Origin: Paracerasibacillus soli
GTDB lineage: Bacteria > Bacillota > Bacilli > Bacillales > Amphibacillaceae
Reading direction: 5' to 3' (one strand)
Length of the DNA stretch: 64,000 nucleotides
NCBI RefSeq assembly: GCF_034006335.1
Contig: NZ_JAWDIQ010000002.1
Shown: positions 39,387 to 50,380 of the stretch, one piece after another
Layout: each line of letters opens with the position of its first letter
How positions within the stretch are numbered: position 1 is the first letter of the stretch
Position numbers and translations under genes: made by a program
Notes under the pieces: model-generated
Seen by the model: the letters and a program-made list of their open reading frames with translations, nothing else
Database searches by the model: none
What the model was told of the DNA's origin: nothing

Positions 39387-41510
39387 TTTAAATACATGCT
39401 GCACCGTCTTTTCTGCTGCATTTCCATCATCCCACATACAATATTTATCGTGGAATTGCTTATATTTCTCCTCGTATTTTTCTGATAATGTATCTATATT
39501 TAAAATTGCCTCCACAACCTCATCCGTTGTCATTAAAAGCGGTCCCGGAATTTCCTTTTCCATATCAATATAAAAACCACGTAACGTATCACGGTATTTT
39601 TCCAAATCATAGGTAAAAAATAAAATAGGCCGTTTTAAGTTCGCATAATCAAAGAAGACAGATGAATAATCAGTGATCAATATGTCTGATATTAAATATA
39701 GTTCGGCGATATCATCATGTGATGTAAACTCAAATACAAAATCTTCATATCCTGTTAAATCAATATGTTCAGCGATAAGATAATGTAAGCGTAGAATAAT
39801 GACATAATCTTTACTAATATGTTGTTGTAATGTATCCAACTCTAATTTCAAATTGAATTTATATGCACCTTTTCCGTAAAACTCATCATCTCTCCACGTC
39901 GGGGCATAAAGGATCACCTTTTTATCTACTGGTATCTTTAATTTACGTTTCAATTTCATTATGTCTTTTTGATTGTTTTTCTGATATAAAATATCATTTC
40001 TTGGATAACCATGTTCCAACATCTCTTTATTAAAAAGAAATGCTTGGCGAAAGACTTTCGTGGAATAAGGATTTGGTGAAATAAGATAGTCCCATCTTCT
40101 TGATTGCTCATAAAAGTTTCGCTTATACCGTTGTGTATTAGTTCCCGGCATGTAAACTGCATCCATATCTTGTGCTAGTCGTTTTAATGGTGTGCCATGC
40201 CATGTTTGCAAATAAAAGGCCCCCTCTCTTTTGTCTAAGTATTTTGGAAGACGACTATTACTTACCCAGTATTTAGCCCTTGCAAAATAATAAAAATAAC
40301 GAATGCTAAACCTCTTTACTTGAATGGCACTTCCTGGTAACTTTTTCTTTCCATTCAAAATCCAAACAAATTTAAAGTTCATATTTTGTTTAGTCATATA
40401 TTCATATATGTATTTTGGATTATCCGAATAGCTTTTGCCTGCAAAACTTTCAAATACAACGAGTCTTTCGCTCATTTTCATTTGAGAAAAGAACCTTCGA
40501 TAAAGGAAAATATTAAATCTCCTTTTTGTAGAAATGCCCCTTCTAAGGTCGCGCAAAAAATGATGACGCTTACTTATCCTTCGATATTTATCCAAATTTC
40601 TTTGTACGAGTGCCTTTGTCTCCCTTTTTAATATCCAATTATATTTTTTGATTAACTCAGGAGCAACGCGCCCCATTGCAGTTGACACTTCTTCAAATAG
40701 CTGACTTTCATCGTGATGTTTATAAAAAGTAATAATCTTTTTACGATAAAAGTTTAAAAAATGCACATCTATAAAGTTTTGTAATTCTTCTTCATCGTAG
40801 TTATTTTTCACTTCATTATACATCAACAAATAGTCTTTAATTACCTCCGCTTCATTTCTTTGCATAAGCGGTGGTTGAGATGACGGTTCAAGTCGCTTTC
40901 TATGGAAGTAAATGGCATCCTTCATATAAGCTATTTGATTACTATACAAAACAGCAGGAAAAATAAACGATACATCTGCATATACCGCTACCTTTTCTGA
41001 GAAAAAGAGTTGATGTTGTGTCACAAAATCTCTTCTTATTAACATGTTTACTGCAGTAAGTCTTTTTATCACATGATACCTTTTTTCATTCCAATACTTT
41101 TTTACAGCATATACTCCCTCCAGTATGACTGTCGTTGAATTATCAAAATATGTATTTCGTATCCTACCTACGATGAGAGATTTTTCTTTTATATTGCTTT
41201 GTAATATTTCCAAAGTCTTTTCCGGAACATAATCGTCACTATCAACAAAATATAGCCATTCCCCTGTCGCTTTTGTTATACCTAAGTTTCTTGCCGCACC
41301 TACCCCACTTTGTTCATTTAAATGAAAAAGTTTAATTCTTTTGTCTCGTTTTGCAATGTTTTCAAGTAAAACTTTACAATTTTTACTGCTTCCGTCATTT
41401 ACTAAAACAATTTCAATATCACGGTATGTTTGTTTCAATAAAGATTCGATACATAATTCAACAAATTCCTCCGTATTGTAAACGGGAACTATAATGGATA
41501 TTTTACTCAT
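39384..41510 (-). CDS. Bifunctional GT2 glycosyltransferase / CDP-glycerol glycerophosphotransferase
   Basis: 708 residues, intact. The N-terminal 220 residues are a GT2 domain (ISIIVPVYNTEEFVELC, IVLVNDGSS, GVGAARNLG, WLYFVDSDDYV). A helical linker follows, and the C-terminal 370 residues are TagF-like (VVFESFAGKSYSDNPKYIYEY, LQTWHGTPLKRLAQDMDAVY, LYAPTWRDDEFY, LRLHYLIAEH, DILITDYSSVFFDYANLK, KYCMWDDGNA). This fusion couples sugar transfer and polyol-phosphate transfer to the teichoic acid. The C-terminal domain is a close paralogue of 30464-31659. Confidence 0.87.
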   Translation of the reverse strand: MSKISIIVPVYNTEEFVELCIESLLKQTYRDIEIVLVNDGSSKNCKVLLENIAKRDKRIKLFHLNEQSGVGAARNLGITKATGEWLYFVDSDDYVPEKTLEILQSNIKEKSLIVGRIRNTYFDNSTTVILEGVYAVKKYWNEKRYHVIKRLTAVNMLIRRDFVTQHQLFFSEKVAVYADVSFIFPAVLYSNQIAYMKDAIYFHRKRLEPSSQPPLMQRNEAEVIKDYLLMYNEVKNNYDEEELQNFIDVHFLNFYRKKIITFYKHHDESQLFEEVSTAMGRVAPELIKKYNWILKRETKALVQRNLDKYRRISKRHHFLRDLRRGISTKRRFNIFLYRRFFSQMKMSERLVVFESFAGKSYSDNPKYIYEYMTKQNMNFKFVWILNGKKKLPGSAIQVKRFSIRYFYYFARAKYWVSNSRLPKYLDKREGAFYLQTWHGTPLKRLAQDMDAVYMPGTNTQRYKRNFYEQSRRWDYLISPNPYSTKVFRQAFLFNKEMLEHGYPRNDILYQKNNQKDIMKLKRKLKIPVDKKVILYAPTWRDDEFYGKGAYKFNLKLELDTLQQHISKDYVIILRLHYLIAEHIDLTGYEDFVFEFTSHDDIAELYLISDILITDYSSVFFDYANLKRPILFFTYDLEKYRDTLRGFYIDMEKEIPGPLLMTTDEVVEAILNIDTLSEKYEEKYKQFHDKYCMWDDGNAAEKTVQHVFK

Positions 41511-41884
41511 TTAACAAGTACTCCTTTTACTAATAATCATTCTTTATAAATAATTACTTTCACTATCTTAACATACATGGTAGGTCAATTATGCTAAATT
41601 GTCTAATTACTTAATTTTCTAACGCGAGCAAAATTCAGCTAGTTGCGCTAAGGAAAGGTGAATATCTCTTTTTATTATTCTTGACATAAATAAATTAAAG
41701 GCATTTTATAAATATAAATCGTACTCTGTATTAGGTAGGGTAAAATCCATTTTAATAATTTACGGATTTGTAGTATACTAAACAGAAGTATCTATATGGG
41801 ACAATGACTCAAGACGTTTAGTAAACTTCTTTAGCTTACAATATAATTATTTAAAATCAAATTTATTCGGAGGCTCCAATCAAA
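41511..41884. other. Divergent promoter region before tagD
   Basis: AT-rich, about 370 bases. Upstream of tagD there is TAGTATACT (near 41772), a plausible minus-10 region; GGAGG lies before the ATG. No gene seen. Confidence 0.4.
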
Positions 41885-42283
41885 ATGAAAAAAGTAATCA
41901 CATATGGCACATTTGATTTACTGCATACAGGTCATATTAATCTTTTACGCCGTGCGAAGGAATTTGGCGACTATTTAATTGTAGCTATTTCTTCAGACGA
42001 ATTTAATGCCCTTAAAGGAAAAAAAGCATACTATACATTTGAACAACGTAAGGCTATTTTAGAAGCAATCCGTTATGTAGATGAAGTTATTCCTGAACAC
42101 AATTGGGAACAAAAAGTAGAAGATGTTCAAAAACACGATGTAGATGTATTCGTTATGGGAGATGACTGGGAAGGTAAGTTTGACTTTTTAAAGGAATATT
42201 GTGAAGTCGTTTACTTGCCACGTACAGTAGGAATTTCAACAACTAAAATCAAAGAAGATTTAAACGAAGCAAAAAATGGCTAG
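41885..42283 (+). CDS. tagD: Glycerol-3-phosphate cytidylyltransferase TagD
   Basis: 132 residues, intact. Makes CDP-glycerol from glycerol-3-phosphate and CTP, the donor for all TagB/TagF-type enzymes here. Motifs: TYGTFDLLHTGHINLLRRA (the HxGH nucleotide-binding site), VMGDDWEGKFDFL and the RTVGISTTKIK signature (ISTTxI). Length matches the family (129-132). It overlaps the start of tagB by eight bases. Confidence 0.95.
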   Translation: MKKVITYGTFDLLHTGHINLLRRAKEFGDYLIVAISSDEFNALKGKKAYYTFEQRKAILEAIRYVDEVIPEHNWEQKVEDVQKHDVDVFVMGDDWEGKFDFLKEYCEVVYLPRTVGISTTKIKEDLNEAKNG

Positions 42284-43456
42284 AGAACTTGCAATCACTA
42301 TCTACCTACTTGTTTTTCGTATAATCTTTCTTTTTGCAAAATCTTCCCCCAAAAGAAAAAAACTACTTGTGTTGCTTCCTTTGGGGATAACATTTTGTAC
42401 ACTGTTAAGGAAATAGATAAACTGACGGATGAACAAGTTGTCATTTTAAAAACGTCCCAAATCTCAGTTGATTTTACAGATACGCATTCAACTCGAATTA
42501 TTCTTAACTTTGAACCAAGGCATGTAATCGATGTTGCGTTCCATATATCATCTGGCTACTTCTCGGACCATTTTTATCGACAATTACTATGGTTTTTTAG
42601 CTGCTACGAATTTCAAGAAAAATGTTCGTTGCATTCAATTATGGCATGCGGCTGGGGCAATCAAACAATTTGGATTGCATGATCCTTCTATAAAAAGAGA
42701 TCATCCCGTGCACTTACCCGCTTTCAAAAAGTGTATAGTCATTTTGACCATGTTGTCGTTGGTTCAGATAAAATGGCAGAAATTTTTCAAGATAGTTTTG
42801 GGTTACCAGCTGAACGTATGTTACGTACAGGTGTTCCAAGAACGGATTTCTTCTTTGACGAGGAAAATATAAATAAAGTCGTTCGAACAATGCAAAATGA
42901 CTTTCCAATAATTAAGGAAAAGAAAGTAATCTTATACGCACCAACTTTTCGTGATGACGAGTTAGATGAAGTAAAAATCGCACTTCAAGTGGACATGCTT
43001 TATCGAACATTACGACAACACTATGTACTTTTATCAAGTTGCATCCCGCAATTAACGGGCATTTTCAAAATAAATACCCGGGATTTTCATACAATGTTTC
43101 CGAGAAATATTCTATCAATCACTTATTAACTGTTACGGATATTTTAATAACCGATTATTCTTCCATACCATTTGAATTTGCATTCTTACAAAAGCCTATG
43201 ATATTTTTCGCCTATGATTTAGAAAAATATGCAGAGACAAGAGGATTTTGGCAAAAATATGAAACATTAGTTCCAGGTCCTGTTGTCCACACAACGACTG
43301 ATATTATTCGTGTAATTCAAAGAAAATACATTTGATATGGAAAGAATTAGAGCTTTTGCAGAGGATTGGAATAAATATTCAAAAGGAAACGCTAGTGAAT
43401 TGTTGGTTAAAAGTATATACAACCTAGAACAACCTTTATATAACCCACAACAATAG
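42276..43456 (+). CDS. tagB: Teichoic acid glycerophosphate primase TagB-like (five one-base frameshifts)
   Basis: Adds the first glycerol-phosphate to the linkage unit. The ATG at 42276 lies inside the end of tagD, then MARELAITIYLLVFRIIFL forms a membrane-associated N-terminus as in TagB. Breaks lie near 42361 (A-run short by one), 42548, 42690, 43035 and 43318; the summed correction restores a single frame of about 393 residues. Motifs: TSRTIFIDNYYGFLAA, IQLWHAAGAIKQFGL, VPRTDFFF, ILYAPTFRD, KLHPAING, DILITDYSSIPFEFA and PGPVV. No nonsense substitutions are seen, which speaks against true decay and for sequencing error. Confidence 0.78.
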
Positions 43457-43469
43457 TTTATAAAATAGA

Positions 43470-43505
43470 AACAGAGTCTACTTTTAAAGTGACTCTGTTT
43501 TTTTG
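43470..43505 (+). terminator. Terminator of tagDB
   Basis: AACAGAGTC and GACTCTGTT form the stem, followed by TTTTTTT, 13 bases after the tagB stop. Confidence 0.9.
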
Positions 43506-43738
43506 TCTATACTTTTTTATTTTAAAATACCTCACCTACCTTCCGTTCACTTATTAATTTCGACAATTAACGTGATTTTTTCCATAGTCCATAAGACTTA
43601 GTCATTTCTATTTAGTCAGGCCTATTTTTAATTCGGTCCTTCGTATGACTTGAATTGGGCCATATAGGTATATGGTACTATTTCAAATAGTCTAAAGAAC
43701 TAATTTCTTTTAAATATATAGAAAATACAAAAAATCAC

Positions 43739-43767
43739 TTGCCATTTTTCTACAAGAACCCTATAAT
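43739..43767 (+). promoter_or_regulatory. Sigma-A promoter of the Vpr-like protease gene
   Basis: TTGCCA and TATAAT with exactly 17 bases between them. Predicted transcription start is about 43774, 240 bases before the TTG start codon. Confidence 0.75.
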
Positions 43768-43773
43768 ACTTAC

Positions 43774-44012
43774 AATCGTTCTCACAGGAGAACATTGGGA
43801 AAAAATGCCCAGTCATGTCGTTCTCCTAATAGAATATGACATGTGATAAAGGAGATTTACCTCTTTATCACATGATCCATGTTATTTAATTGTGCTACGA
43901 ATATGCTATGCACAATTGAATATAGAAATGAAATATAAAAATGAGGTGATGTGTATTTTAAAATAGTAGTTTGCTAGTTTTAAACAAAATAAGCTATAAG
44001 GGAGGAATATTT
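43774..44012 (+). promoter_or_regulatory. Structured 5' leader RNA with competing hairpins
   Basis: Five stems lie in series: GTTCTC (43778-43783) with GAGAAC (43788-43793); the same GAGAAC, as AGGAGAAC (43786-43793), with GTTCTCCT (43820-43827); CATGTC (43814-43819) with GACATG (43838-43843); ATGTGATAAAG (43841-43851) with CTTTATCACAT (43863-43873); AATTGTGC (43888-43895) with GCACAATT (43910-43917). The first two are mutually exclusive, and stem three overlaps stems two and four, so the RNA can fold in at least two ways. No U-run follows, which argues against simple attenuation. Known riboswitch classes are not recognised. Confidence 0.55.
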
Positions 44013-47000
44013 TTGAAGAAGGTAAGAAGAAATAGGTTATTTAGTAGTCTTCTAGCATTTATACTCATCTTTTCTCTCATTAATCCAATGTTTGTTTCAG
44101 CAAACGCTGGAAAAGCAAATGATCTTGATCGTGTAAAAGAAATAAATGCTACTGAAAGACTTGCTAAGCTATCTCAATTAAAAAGTGCAATTGCAAAGCA
44201 AGAAACACAATTACAACGAAAAGCAGATATTCACCCAAAACTAAAAAAACAAGGTAGATCTAGTAACCAAAAGGTTTCTGTTATTGTTCAATTATCAGAA
44301 GCACCTGTTGCTTTAGAAAAGGGTAAACATACATTAAAAGGAAAAGCCTTTTCTACTTCACAAGCAACAAATGTGAAAAGCAAAGTAAAGGCACAACAAG
44401 CTAAATTCGAAAAGCAGTTAAAGGCAGAGAAAGTAAATTTCACAAAAGGCTATACATACAGCCAAACAATTAATGCTGTTGCATTAACAGTAAACGCTAG
44501 TGACATCGATAAATTAGCTGCTTTAGATGGTGTCGTAAGTGTTGACCCAGATGAAGAGGTTCATGCACTTGAAGTCATCACAAAAGATGATGAAATGAAT
44601 GCTAGTATGATTGACAGTGTTCCACATTTAGGGATTCCTGAAATTTGGAATAATGGTAATGAAGGTGAAGGTGTTAAGGTTGGGGTAATTGATACTGGTA
44701 TTGATTATGACCACCCTGAATTTGCAGGCATTTACAAAGGCGGAAAAAACTTTGTCGTCCACAACGATGACTATGCTCGCCCGCGTGAAGCTGATGATCC
44801 ATATGAAACAACACCTTTAGATAAACAGACCATATGCAGAAGTAAATGCAACAGGACATACATACTATACTTCTCACGGTACACACGTGGCTGGAACAAT
44901 TGCAGCTATCGGCGCTAATGAGTATGGTATTAAAGGTATCGCACCTAAAGTTGATTTATATGCATATCGTGTATTAGGAGCATACGGTAGTGGATCAACA
45001 TCTTGGGTTATCGGTGGTATTGAGCAATCTGTAGAAGACGGAATGGATGTTATTAACCTTTCCCTTGGCGGTGGAGCAAATAGCGAGACTGATCCAAGCT
45101 CTATTGCAGCAGACAATGCGACAATTTCTGGTGTAACAGTTGTTTCTGCAACAGGTAATAGTGGACCTGGCCGTGGAACAATTGGTAGTCCAGCTTCTTC
45201 CCCACTCGGGATTGCAGTTGGTAACACAACATTACCAGAAGTCTTGTATGCAGCTTCTGTCCATGTTGAAGCTGGTGATTACACGAATGAATCTAATATT
45301 GCGTTAATGTCATTTACATTTGGGACAAACCCAGCAGACGTACTAACAGGTGAGTATGACCTTGTAGCTGTCCCTGGTGTTGGTGAAGCAAAGGATTTTG
45401 AAGGTCTAGATGTAGATGGTAAAGTAGCCCTTATTTCTAGAGGTGACATACCTTTTGTAGATAAAATTTACGCTGCAAAAGATGCTGGAGCAGTTGCAAC
45501 AATTATTCATAACAATACAGGTTCCGGCCCAGCGAATGTTAATCTAGGTGACTCTTTTGATTTCCTTCCGGCATTTGATATGTCTACTGAAGAAGGAGAA
45601 GCATTAAGAAATGCACTAGAAAGTCATGTTGGAAAAGTATCGTTCAGTAATTTCGATGAATCTCTAACAGAAGGTGATACGGTAAACGACTCAAGTTCAC
45701 GTGGACCGACTAAGCCAAACTTTGATATTAAGCCAGACGTTGTTGCACCAGGAACAAATATTATGTCAACAATTCCTGCATATCAGAGAGATTACCCTAA
45801 TGCTAGTTACGAAAAAGCATTCGACCGTAAAACTGGTACAAGTATGGCAGCACCACATGTTGCAGGTATTGCGGCCCTTCTAAAAGCCGAAAATCCAGAT
45901 TGGCGACCAGAAGATATCAAGGTTGCTCTTTCAAATACAGCAAAAGTGCTAGACACGAATAAATTTGATGTATTTGCTCAAGGACCTGGACTTGTCCAAC
46001 CTGTTAAAGCTCTTTCAGCAAAAGCACTAGCTTATGCGAAAGATAGCCGCGTTGTAGAAGGTAATGAGGTAAATTACGGAAAGGGCACTGTCACATTTGG
46101 TAATGTCCTTCCAGGTGATGCAGCACAAACTGTTACAAAAGAAATTGAAGTGAAAGGTTCTGGAACATATAATGTGGAGGTCGAAGTTACAAAAGGTGCA
46201 TCAGGTACTGATGTGACAGTAGACAAATCTTCCTTTACATTAAATGGAACAGAATTACTTGAAGTCTCCTTAACTGTTGGTGCAGAAGGTGAAGTATCCG
46301 GCGATGAGATTTTTGGATACATCCACATTAACGGAGATGGTACAGAACTTTCATTACCATATGCAGCGAAATTGTCAGAGGATAATGCATATGGCCTAGA
46401 ATATTACTTCTTAGATGACTATGCTATTTCACCGAACGGTGATGGAAAGCATGATGTAACTAATTTAAACCTAGGACTACTACACGATGAAGACCAGATG
46501 ACAATTGAACTGTGGGATATGGCCAATCCAGATGGTGGAGCTTGGGGTGACGGTTATATTGGTTTATTAGCAGCCCAAGGTCTCAGTGCCGGATACTATA
46601 CGCTAACAATTGATGGCACATATGTTGATTGGTTTGACTTTATTCTCGGAAATAATGTAGAAAAGCCTATTCCTGAAGGGGTCTATACAGTTGACTATAA
46701 CTCATGGGGAGAAAATATTGATCTATTAGGATCTGATGGACCTTTCTACGTAAAAACATCCGAACCAGTAATTGACTTACAGGCATCTGATGTAAATGTA
46801 TTAAACGGATCTGTAACAGATAAATTTATTGATTTTAAATCTGTTGTTGAAGCTTATGAATTACCATATGATGTAAACGAAAAATTAATCACAACTTATG
46901 ATGTTGCTGACGCAGAAGGTAATGTTGTTGTTGAAAATGAAAGAGTGACGCTTAACCAAGATGGTTCATTTACAATTGACTTAGCTAACCTAGAGAATGG

Positions 47001-48122
47001 TGAATACTCGGTGACAGTAGACGTTGAAGATATTGTTGCAAATGGTGCGGCTGAATCAGTAAATGTAGTCGTTGAAGGTGAAGAACCTGAGGAGCCAGAA
47101 GAGCCGGGCGAACCTGAGAACCAGAAGTTCCAGAAGAAATTAATATTTCATTAACTCCTTCTACTACAGAAGCTACTGAAGGACCAGTAACAATTTCTGT
47201 TGAAACAGACAGTGAAGCTGATCTAACTGCAGTGAAATGGCTAGAAGGTAATAAAGAAGTTGAAGATTTCGCAGAGGCTGGAAATGACATTGATCTCGAA
47301 GCATTGTCATTCGATGTTGAGGCAAATGGAGTTTACACTGTTTACGTACAAAACAGTGATGAAGTTGAGGCAGTACAAACTATTTCAGTATTAAACATTG
47401 TTGATCCTGAACAAGGTGAAGTTAATGTAGCACTTGTACCATCTACTACAGAGCCAACTGAAGATCCGGTTACGATTACAGTTGAATCTGAAGATGAGCT
47501 TGTTGAATTGAAATGGTTAGCAGGCGCTAAGTCTATTGCAGACTTTGCTGAAGCTGGTGAAGAAATTGATTTAGAAACAAAATCATTTGAAGTAAGCGAA
47601 AACGGAATCTATACTGTTTATGCCCAAAATAGTGATGAAGAACAAGGTGTCTTCCTCATTGAGGTAAGCAACATTATAGTTCCTGAGGAGCCGGGTGAGC
47701 CAGGAGAACCGGGTGAACCAGGAGAACCAGGTGAGCCAGAAGAACCGGGTGAGCCAGAAGAACCAGGTGAGCCAGAAGAACCGGGTGAGCCAGGAGAACC
47801 AGGTGAGCCAGAAGAACCGGGTGAGCCAGGAGAACCAGGTGAGCCAGGAAAACCAGGTGAGCCAGAAGAACCGGGTGAGCCAGGAGAACCAGGTGAGCCA
47901 GGAAAACCTACTCCAGATCCTGAAGAGCCAGGTGACGATGATGATGAATTACCTGTTCCAGTCGAACCAACTGATCCTGAAAAACCAGGTGATGACGGAG
48001 ACGGTAAGGAAATTCCAAAAACTGCAACAAGCATGTTTAATTACATGGCTATAGGAACAGCATTGCTTCTTGTTGGTTTACTAACGGTATTTTTCAGAAG
48101 AAAAAAGTCCTTTAGTTCTTAA
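44013..48122 (+). CDS. vpr: Vpr-like subtilisin-family serine protease, wall-anchored (two frameshifts)
   Basis: TTG 44013 has GGAGG seven bases upstream. Bridging an extra C near 44828 and a missing G near 47121 gives about 1369 residues. Order: signal peptide; I9 inhibitor propeptide (VSVIVQLSEAPVAL to VVSVDPDEEVHAL); S8 domain with catalytic Asp in VGVIDTGIDYDH (about 226), His in SHGTHVAGT (about 290) and Ser in GTSMAAPHVAG (about 610); a PA domain inserted between His and Ser (about 445-535); Fn3-like region; two Ig-like repeats (VKWLEGNKEVEDFAEAG); a GEPEEPGEP spacer; then the sorting signal IPKTAT, a hydrophobic helix and RRKK. It acts at the cell surface after sortase anchoring. Vpr of B. 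subtilis lacks the anchor. Confidence 0.88.
47682..47920 (+). repeat. In-gene Gly-Glu-Pro repeat (9-bp unit)
   Basis: Tandem GGTGAGCCA / GAAGAACCG units encode GEP and EEP/GKP triplets, about 25 of them, as a rigid wall-spanning spacer before the sorting signal. The repeats are nearly identical in DNA, so copy number may vary. Confidence 0.9.
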
Positions 48123-48134
48123 TCAACTAAGCAC

Positions 48135-48178
48135 AAAGGGTCTGACCCCCAGTAATTAAGGGGTCAGACCCTTTTATT
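48135..48178 (+). terminator. Terminator built from the GGGTCTGACCCC repeat
   Basis: AAAGGGTCTGACCCC and GGGGTCAGACCCTTT make a perfect long stem around a 10-base loop, followed by TTTT. It terminates the protease gene and could also serve the converging gene. Confidence 0.88.
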
Positions 48179-48223
48179 TCTTTATTCCTTTTAATATGCG
48201 TTTCAGTTTATGGTCTAGTCTGA

Positions 48224-49298
48224 TTAGCTTCCTTTATTTTTTCGCTTAAATATTTTGCCCAAGAAGTTTAAAACGGGCTTTTTACCTCCTAATACTAAAC
48301 CACCCATCTCAGCAATGATATGTAATAATATTAATACAAGTACCGTAATGATAAGCGTCGTCATCATACTAGCTTTTGAAAATAGTATGGCTAGAATACC
48401 AAATAGGGCACTAAAGCCATACAATATAAGCACGGTCTTACGATGACTATACCCTGCTGCTAAAATTTGATAGTGGATATGTTTATTATCCGCCATCATA
48501 ATACTTTCTTTATTATGTAACCGACGAACAATCGCAAAAAATGTATCAAAAATCGGCACAGCCAAGATAATGACTGGAATAATAAAGCTAAACAATGCAA
48601 TATTTTTAAATAAACCTAGCATCGAAACTACTGCAATCATATAACCTAAAAAGTTCGATCCAGTATCACCCATGTAAATTTTTGCGGGATAAAAGTTATG
48701 ATATAAAAACCCAAGATTTGCCCCTATTAATACGATACATAAATATGCTGCCATCACTCTTACATCAATGATTGCCATTACAAACATACTTGTAAGTGCA
48801 ATCGTTGTAATCCCAGTAGCAAGTCCATCTAGTCCATCTATTAGATTGATTGCGTTCGTAATTCCTACAACCCATAACAGCGTTACGAGGACACTTATAA
48901 AACCGAGATCAACCATGCCAACAAAAGGCAATGTAATCCGACTAATAATCAGACCGTCAGATATAAGGAAAGATGCAGCAATGATTTGTCCTGCAAGTTT
49001 CACAATTGGTCGGAGTGTATATTTATCATCAAGTGCACCTGTAATGACAATGACAATCGCACCAAATATTATTTCTCTTAAATGCTCATGTTCCGGTTGT
49101 AAAAATAAAATCCCCACTAGAAATCCAATAAAAATCGCTAGTCCGCCTAGTTGGGCGTTATTATTTTATGTATTTTTCGTTTTTCAGGAAAGTCAACGAC
49201 TCCAAATCGAATGGCAAACTTTTTTATAGGGTACACAGCAAAAAAGATACCAAAAATGCGATGAGAAATGCGCCGCCTAAAAGTGTAAAATTTAACAT
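48224..49298 (-). CDS. Second TagO/WecA-type polyprenyl-phosphate sugar-1-phosphate transferase (two frameshifts)
   Basis: ATG 49298 has AGGAG eight bases before it. Missing bases near 49230 and 49163 break the N-terminal region (VPYKKFAIRFGVVDFPEKRK, then QLGGLAIFIGFLVG). Corrected length is about 358 residues. Signatures: GALDDKYTLRPIVKL (Asp-Asp), NAINLIDGLDGLATG, YMGDTGSNFLGYM and NKHIHYQILAAGYSHRK. It is a paralogue of TagO at 22129, so the organism has two initiating enzymes in one region; it might start a second polymer such as teichuronic acid or capsule. It converges on the protease gene. Confidence 0.85.
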
Positions 49299-49842
49299 AT
49301 TCATTTCTCCTAAGATAAAAGTCATGCTTGTCTTATATTATAGCAGGTTCTTTGCAAATGCGTTTCTTATAACTAGTTTGGACGAAAATACGAATACTAT
49401 TTCGATTTTACCCTCTTCTTATTAAAAGTCATATTGTATAAAGTGAAACTACAAACAGTAGGGATTTTCGAACTTTCCATCCGATTGCAAATTAAACCAA
49501 ATTGGAGATTCTACTGTCCTGTCCCCCAACTTATCATGCTTTCAAATCCTTTCATTTTATATTTTCCATATGGCTTTTTCTTATCATATACGTGTCGAAT
49601 TTAGATGAAATTCATAACATTTCGTATTGCAAACCGAAAGTTAATATATGTTCTACTTGTCAGTCTATTTCAAATAGTATACTATATGAATTGAGTAGCA
49701 GTAACTTGTAATGAGCCATTAATCTGTAAGGCGTATTCCATATATTCCCAAAACATCCGTAATTAATACGGAATTTTTCTTGCTCTAGTTGTTCGTTATA
49801 TTGAACGATAGTGTTAATTATATGAAACAGAGGTGATGAGTT
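49299..49842. other. Divergent region upstream of sipW
   Basis: About 540 AT-rich bases. GTTCGTTATATTGAAC (49791-49806) is a short inverted repeat about 40 bases before the sipW start; SinR operators in bacilli contain GTTCTYT-type heptamers, so this is a weak operator candidate. A 69-codon frame at 49502 has no supporting site or homology. A partial CAGTAGGG element lies near 49457. Confidence 0.35.
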
Positions 49843-50380
49843 TTGACGAAAATTATGAAATGGGTAGGAAATCTTATTGTTTTTCTCTCTTTCATCATCG
49901 CAGCTTTTGCTCTTGTGGCCATTTTAAAAACAAAGGATAACCCAGAAGCTATTCCTTCTATCTTTGGCTATAAAATGATGAATATTTTAACCGGGAGCAT
50001 GGAACCAAATCTAAATCCGGGAGATATTGCCGTAATTAAAGATACGGATCGAAAAAAGTATTATGGTAGGAGATATTATTACTTTTGTAACTGAGGGCAA
50101 CATACCCGTTACTCATCGGGTCTTTGATATTCAGATGCAAGACGAAGTACCTTTTTTTGTAACAAAAGGCGATGCAAATAATATGCATGATCAAGATTTG
50201 GTTTCCCCTGATAACTTAATCGGTGGTCTATCTTTTCATATACCAAAGGCTGGCTATATCGCAAATTTCATTAAAAGTCCAATAGGTTTATCCATTGTAA
50301 TTGGTATTATTTTATTTTCATTCACCATACGTGTTCTTCGCAGATTTATATTTGAACCTGAACAAAAGAGCACGACATAG
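49843..50380 (+). CDS. sipW: Signal peptidase I, SipW (ER) type (one frameshift)
   Basis: TTG 49843 follows GAGGTGATGAG. An extra A in the run near 50055 breaks the frame; corrected length is about 178 residues. Type S26B: an N-terminal membrane helix, catalytic Ser in LTGSMEPNLNPGD, the His of the Ser-His pair in VTHRVFDI, Asp in VTKGDANNMHD, and a second membrane helix at the C-terminus. SipW processes TasA/CalY fibre proteins, two of which follow directly. Confidence 0.9.

Noticed and set aside
42276..43456. Programmed ribosomal frameshifting in tagB
   Set aside because: Five shifts in both directions without slippery heptamers or shared structure do not fit programmed frameshifting.
47618..48054. 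Collagen-like or Gln/Asn-rich proteins in other frames of the protease gene
   Set aside because: They are the GEP-repeat DNA read in the wrong frame or strand; the protease frame carries the anchor signal and conserved domains.
49502..49711. 69-residue protein upstream of sipW
   Set aside because: No ribosome site or family match; composition is that of translated AT-rich spacer.
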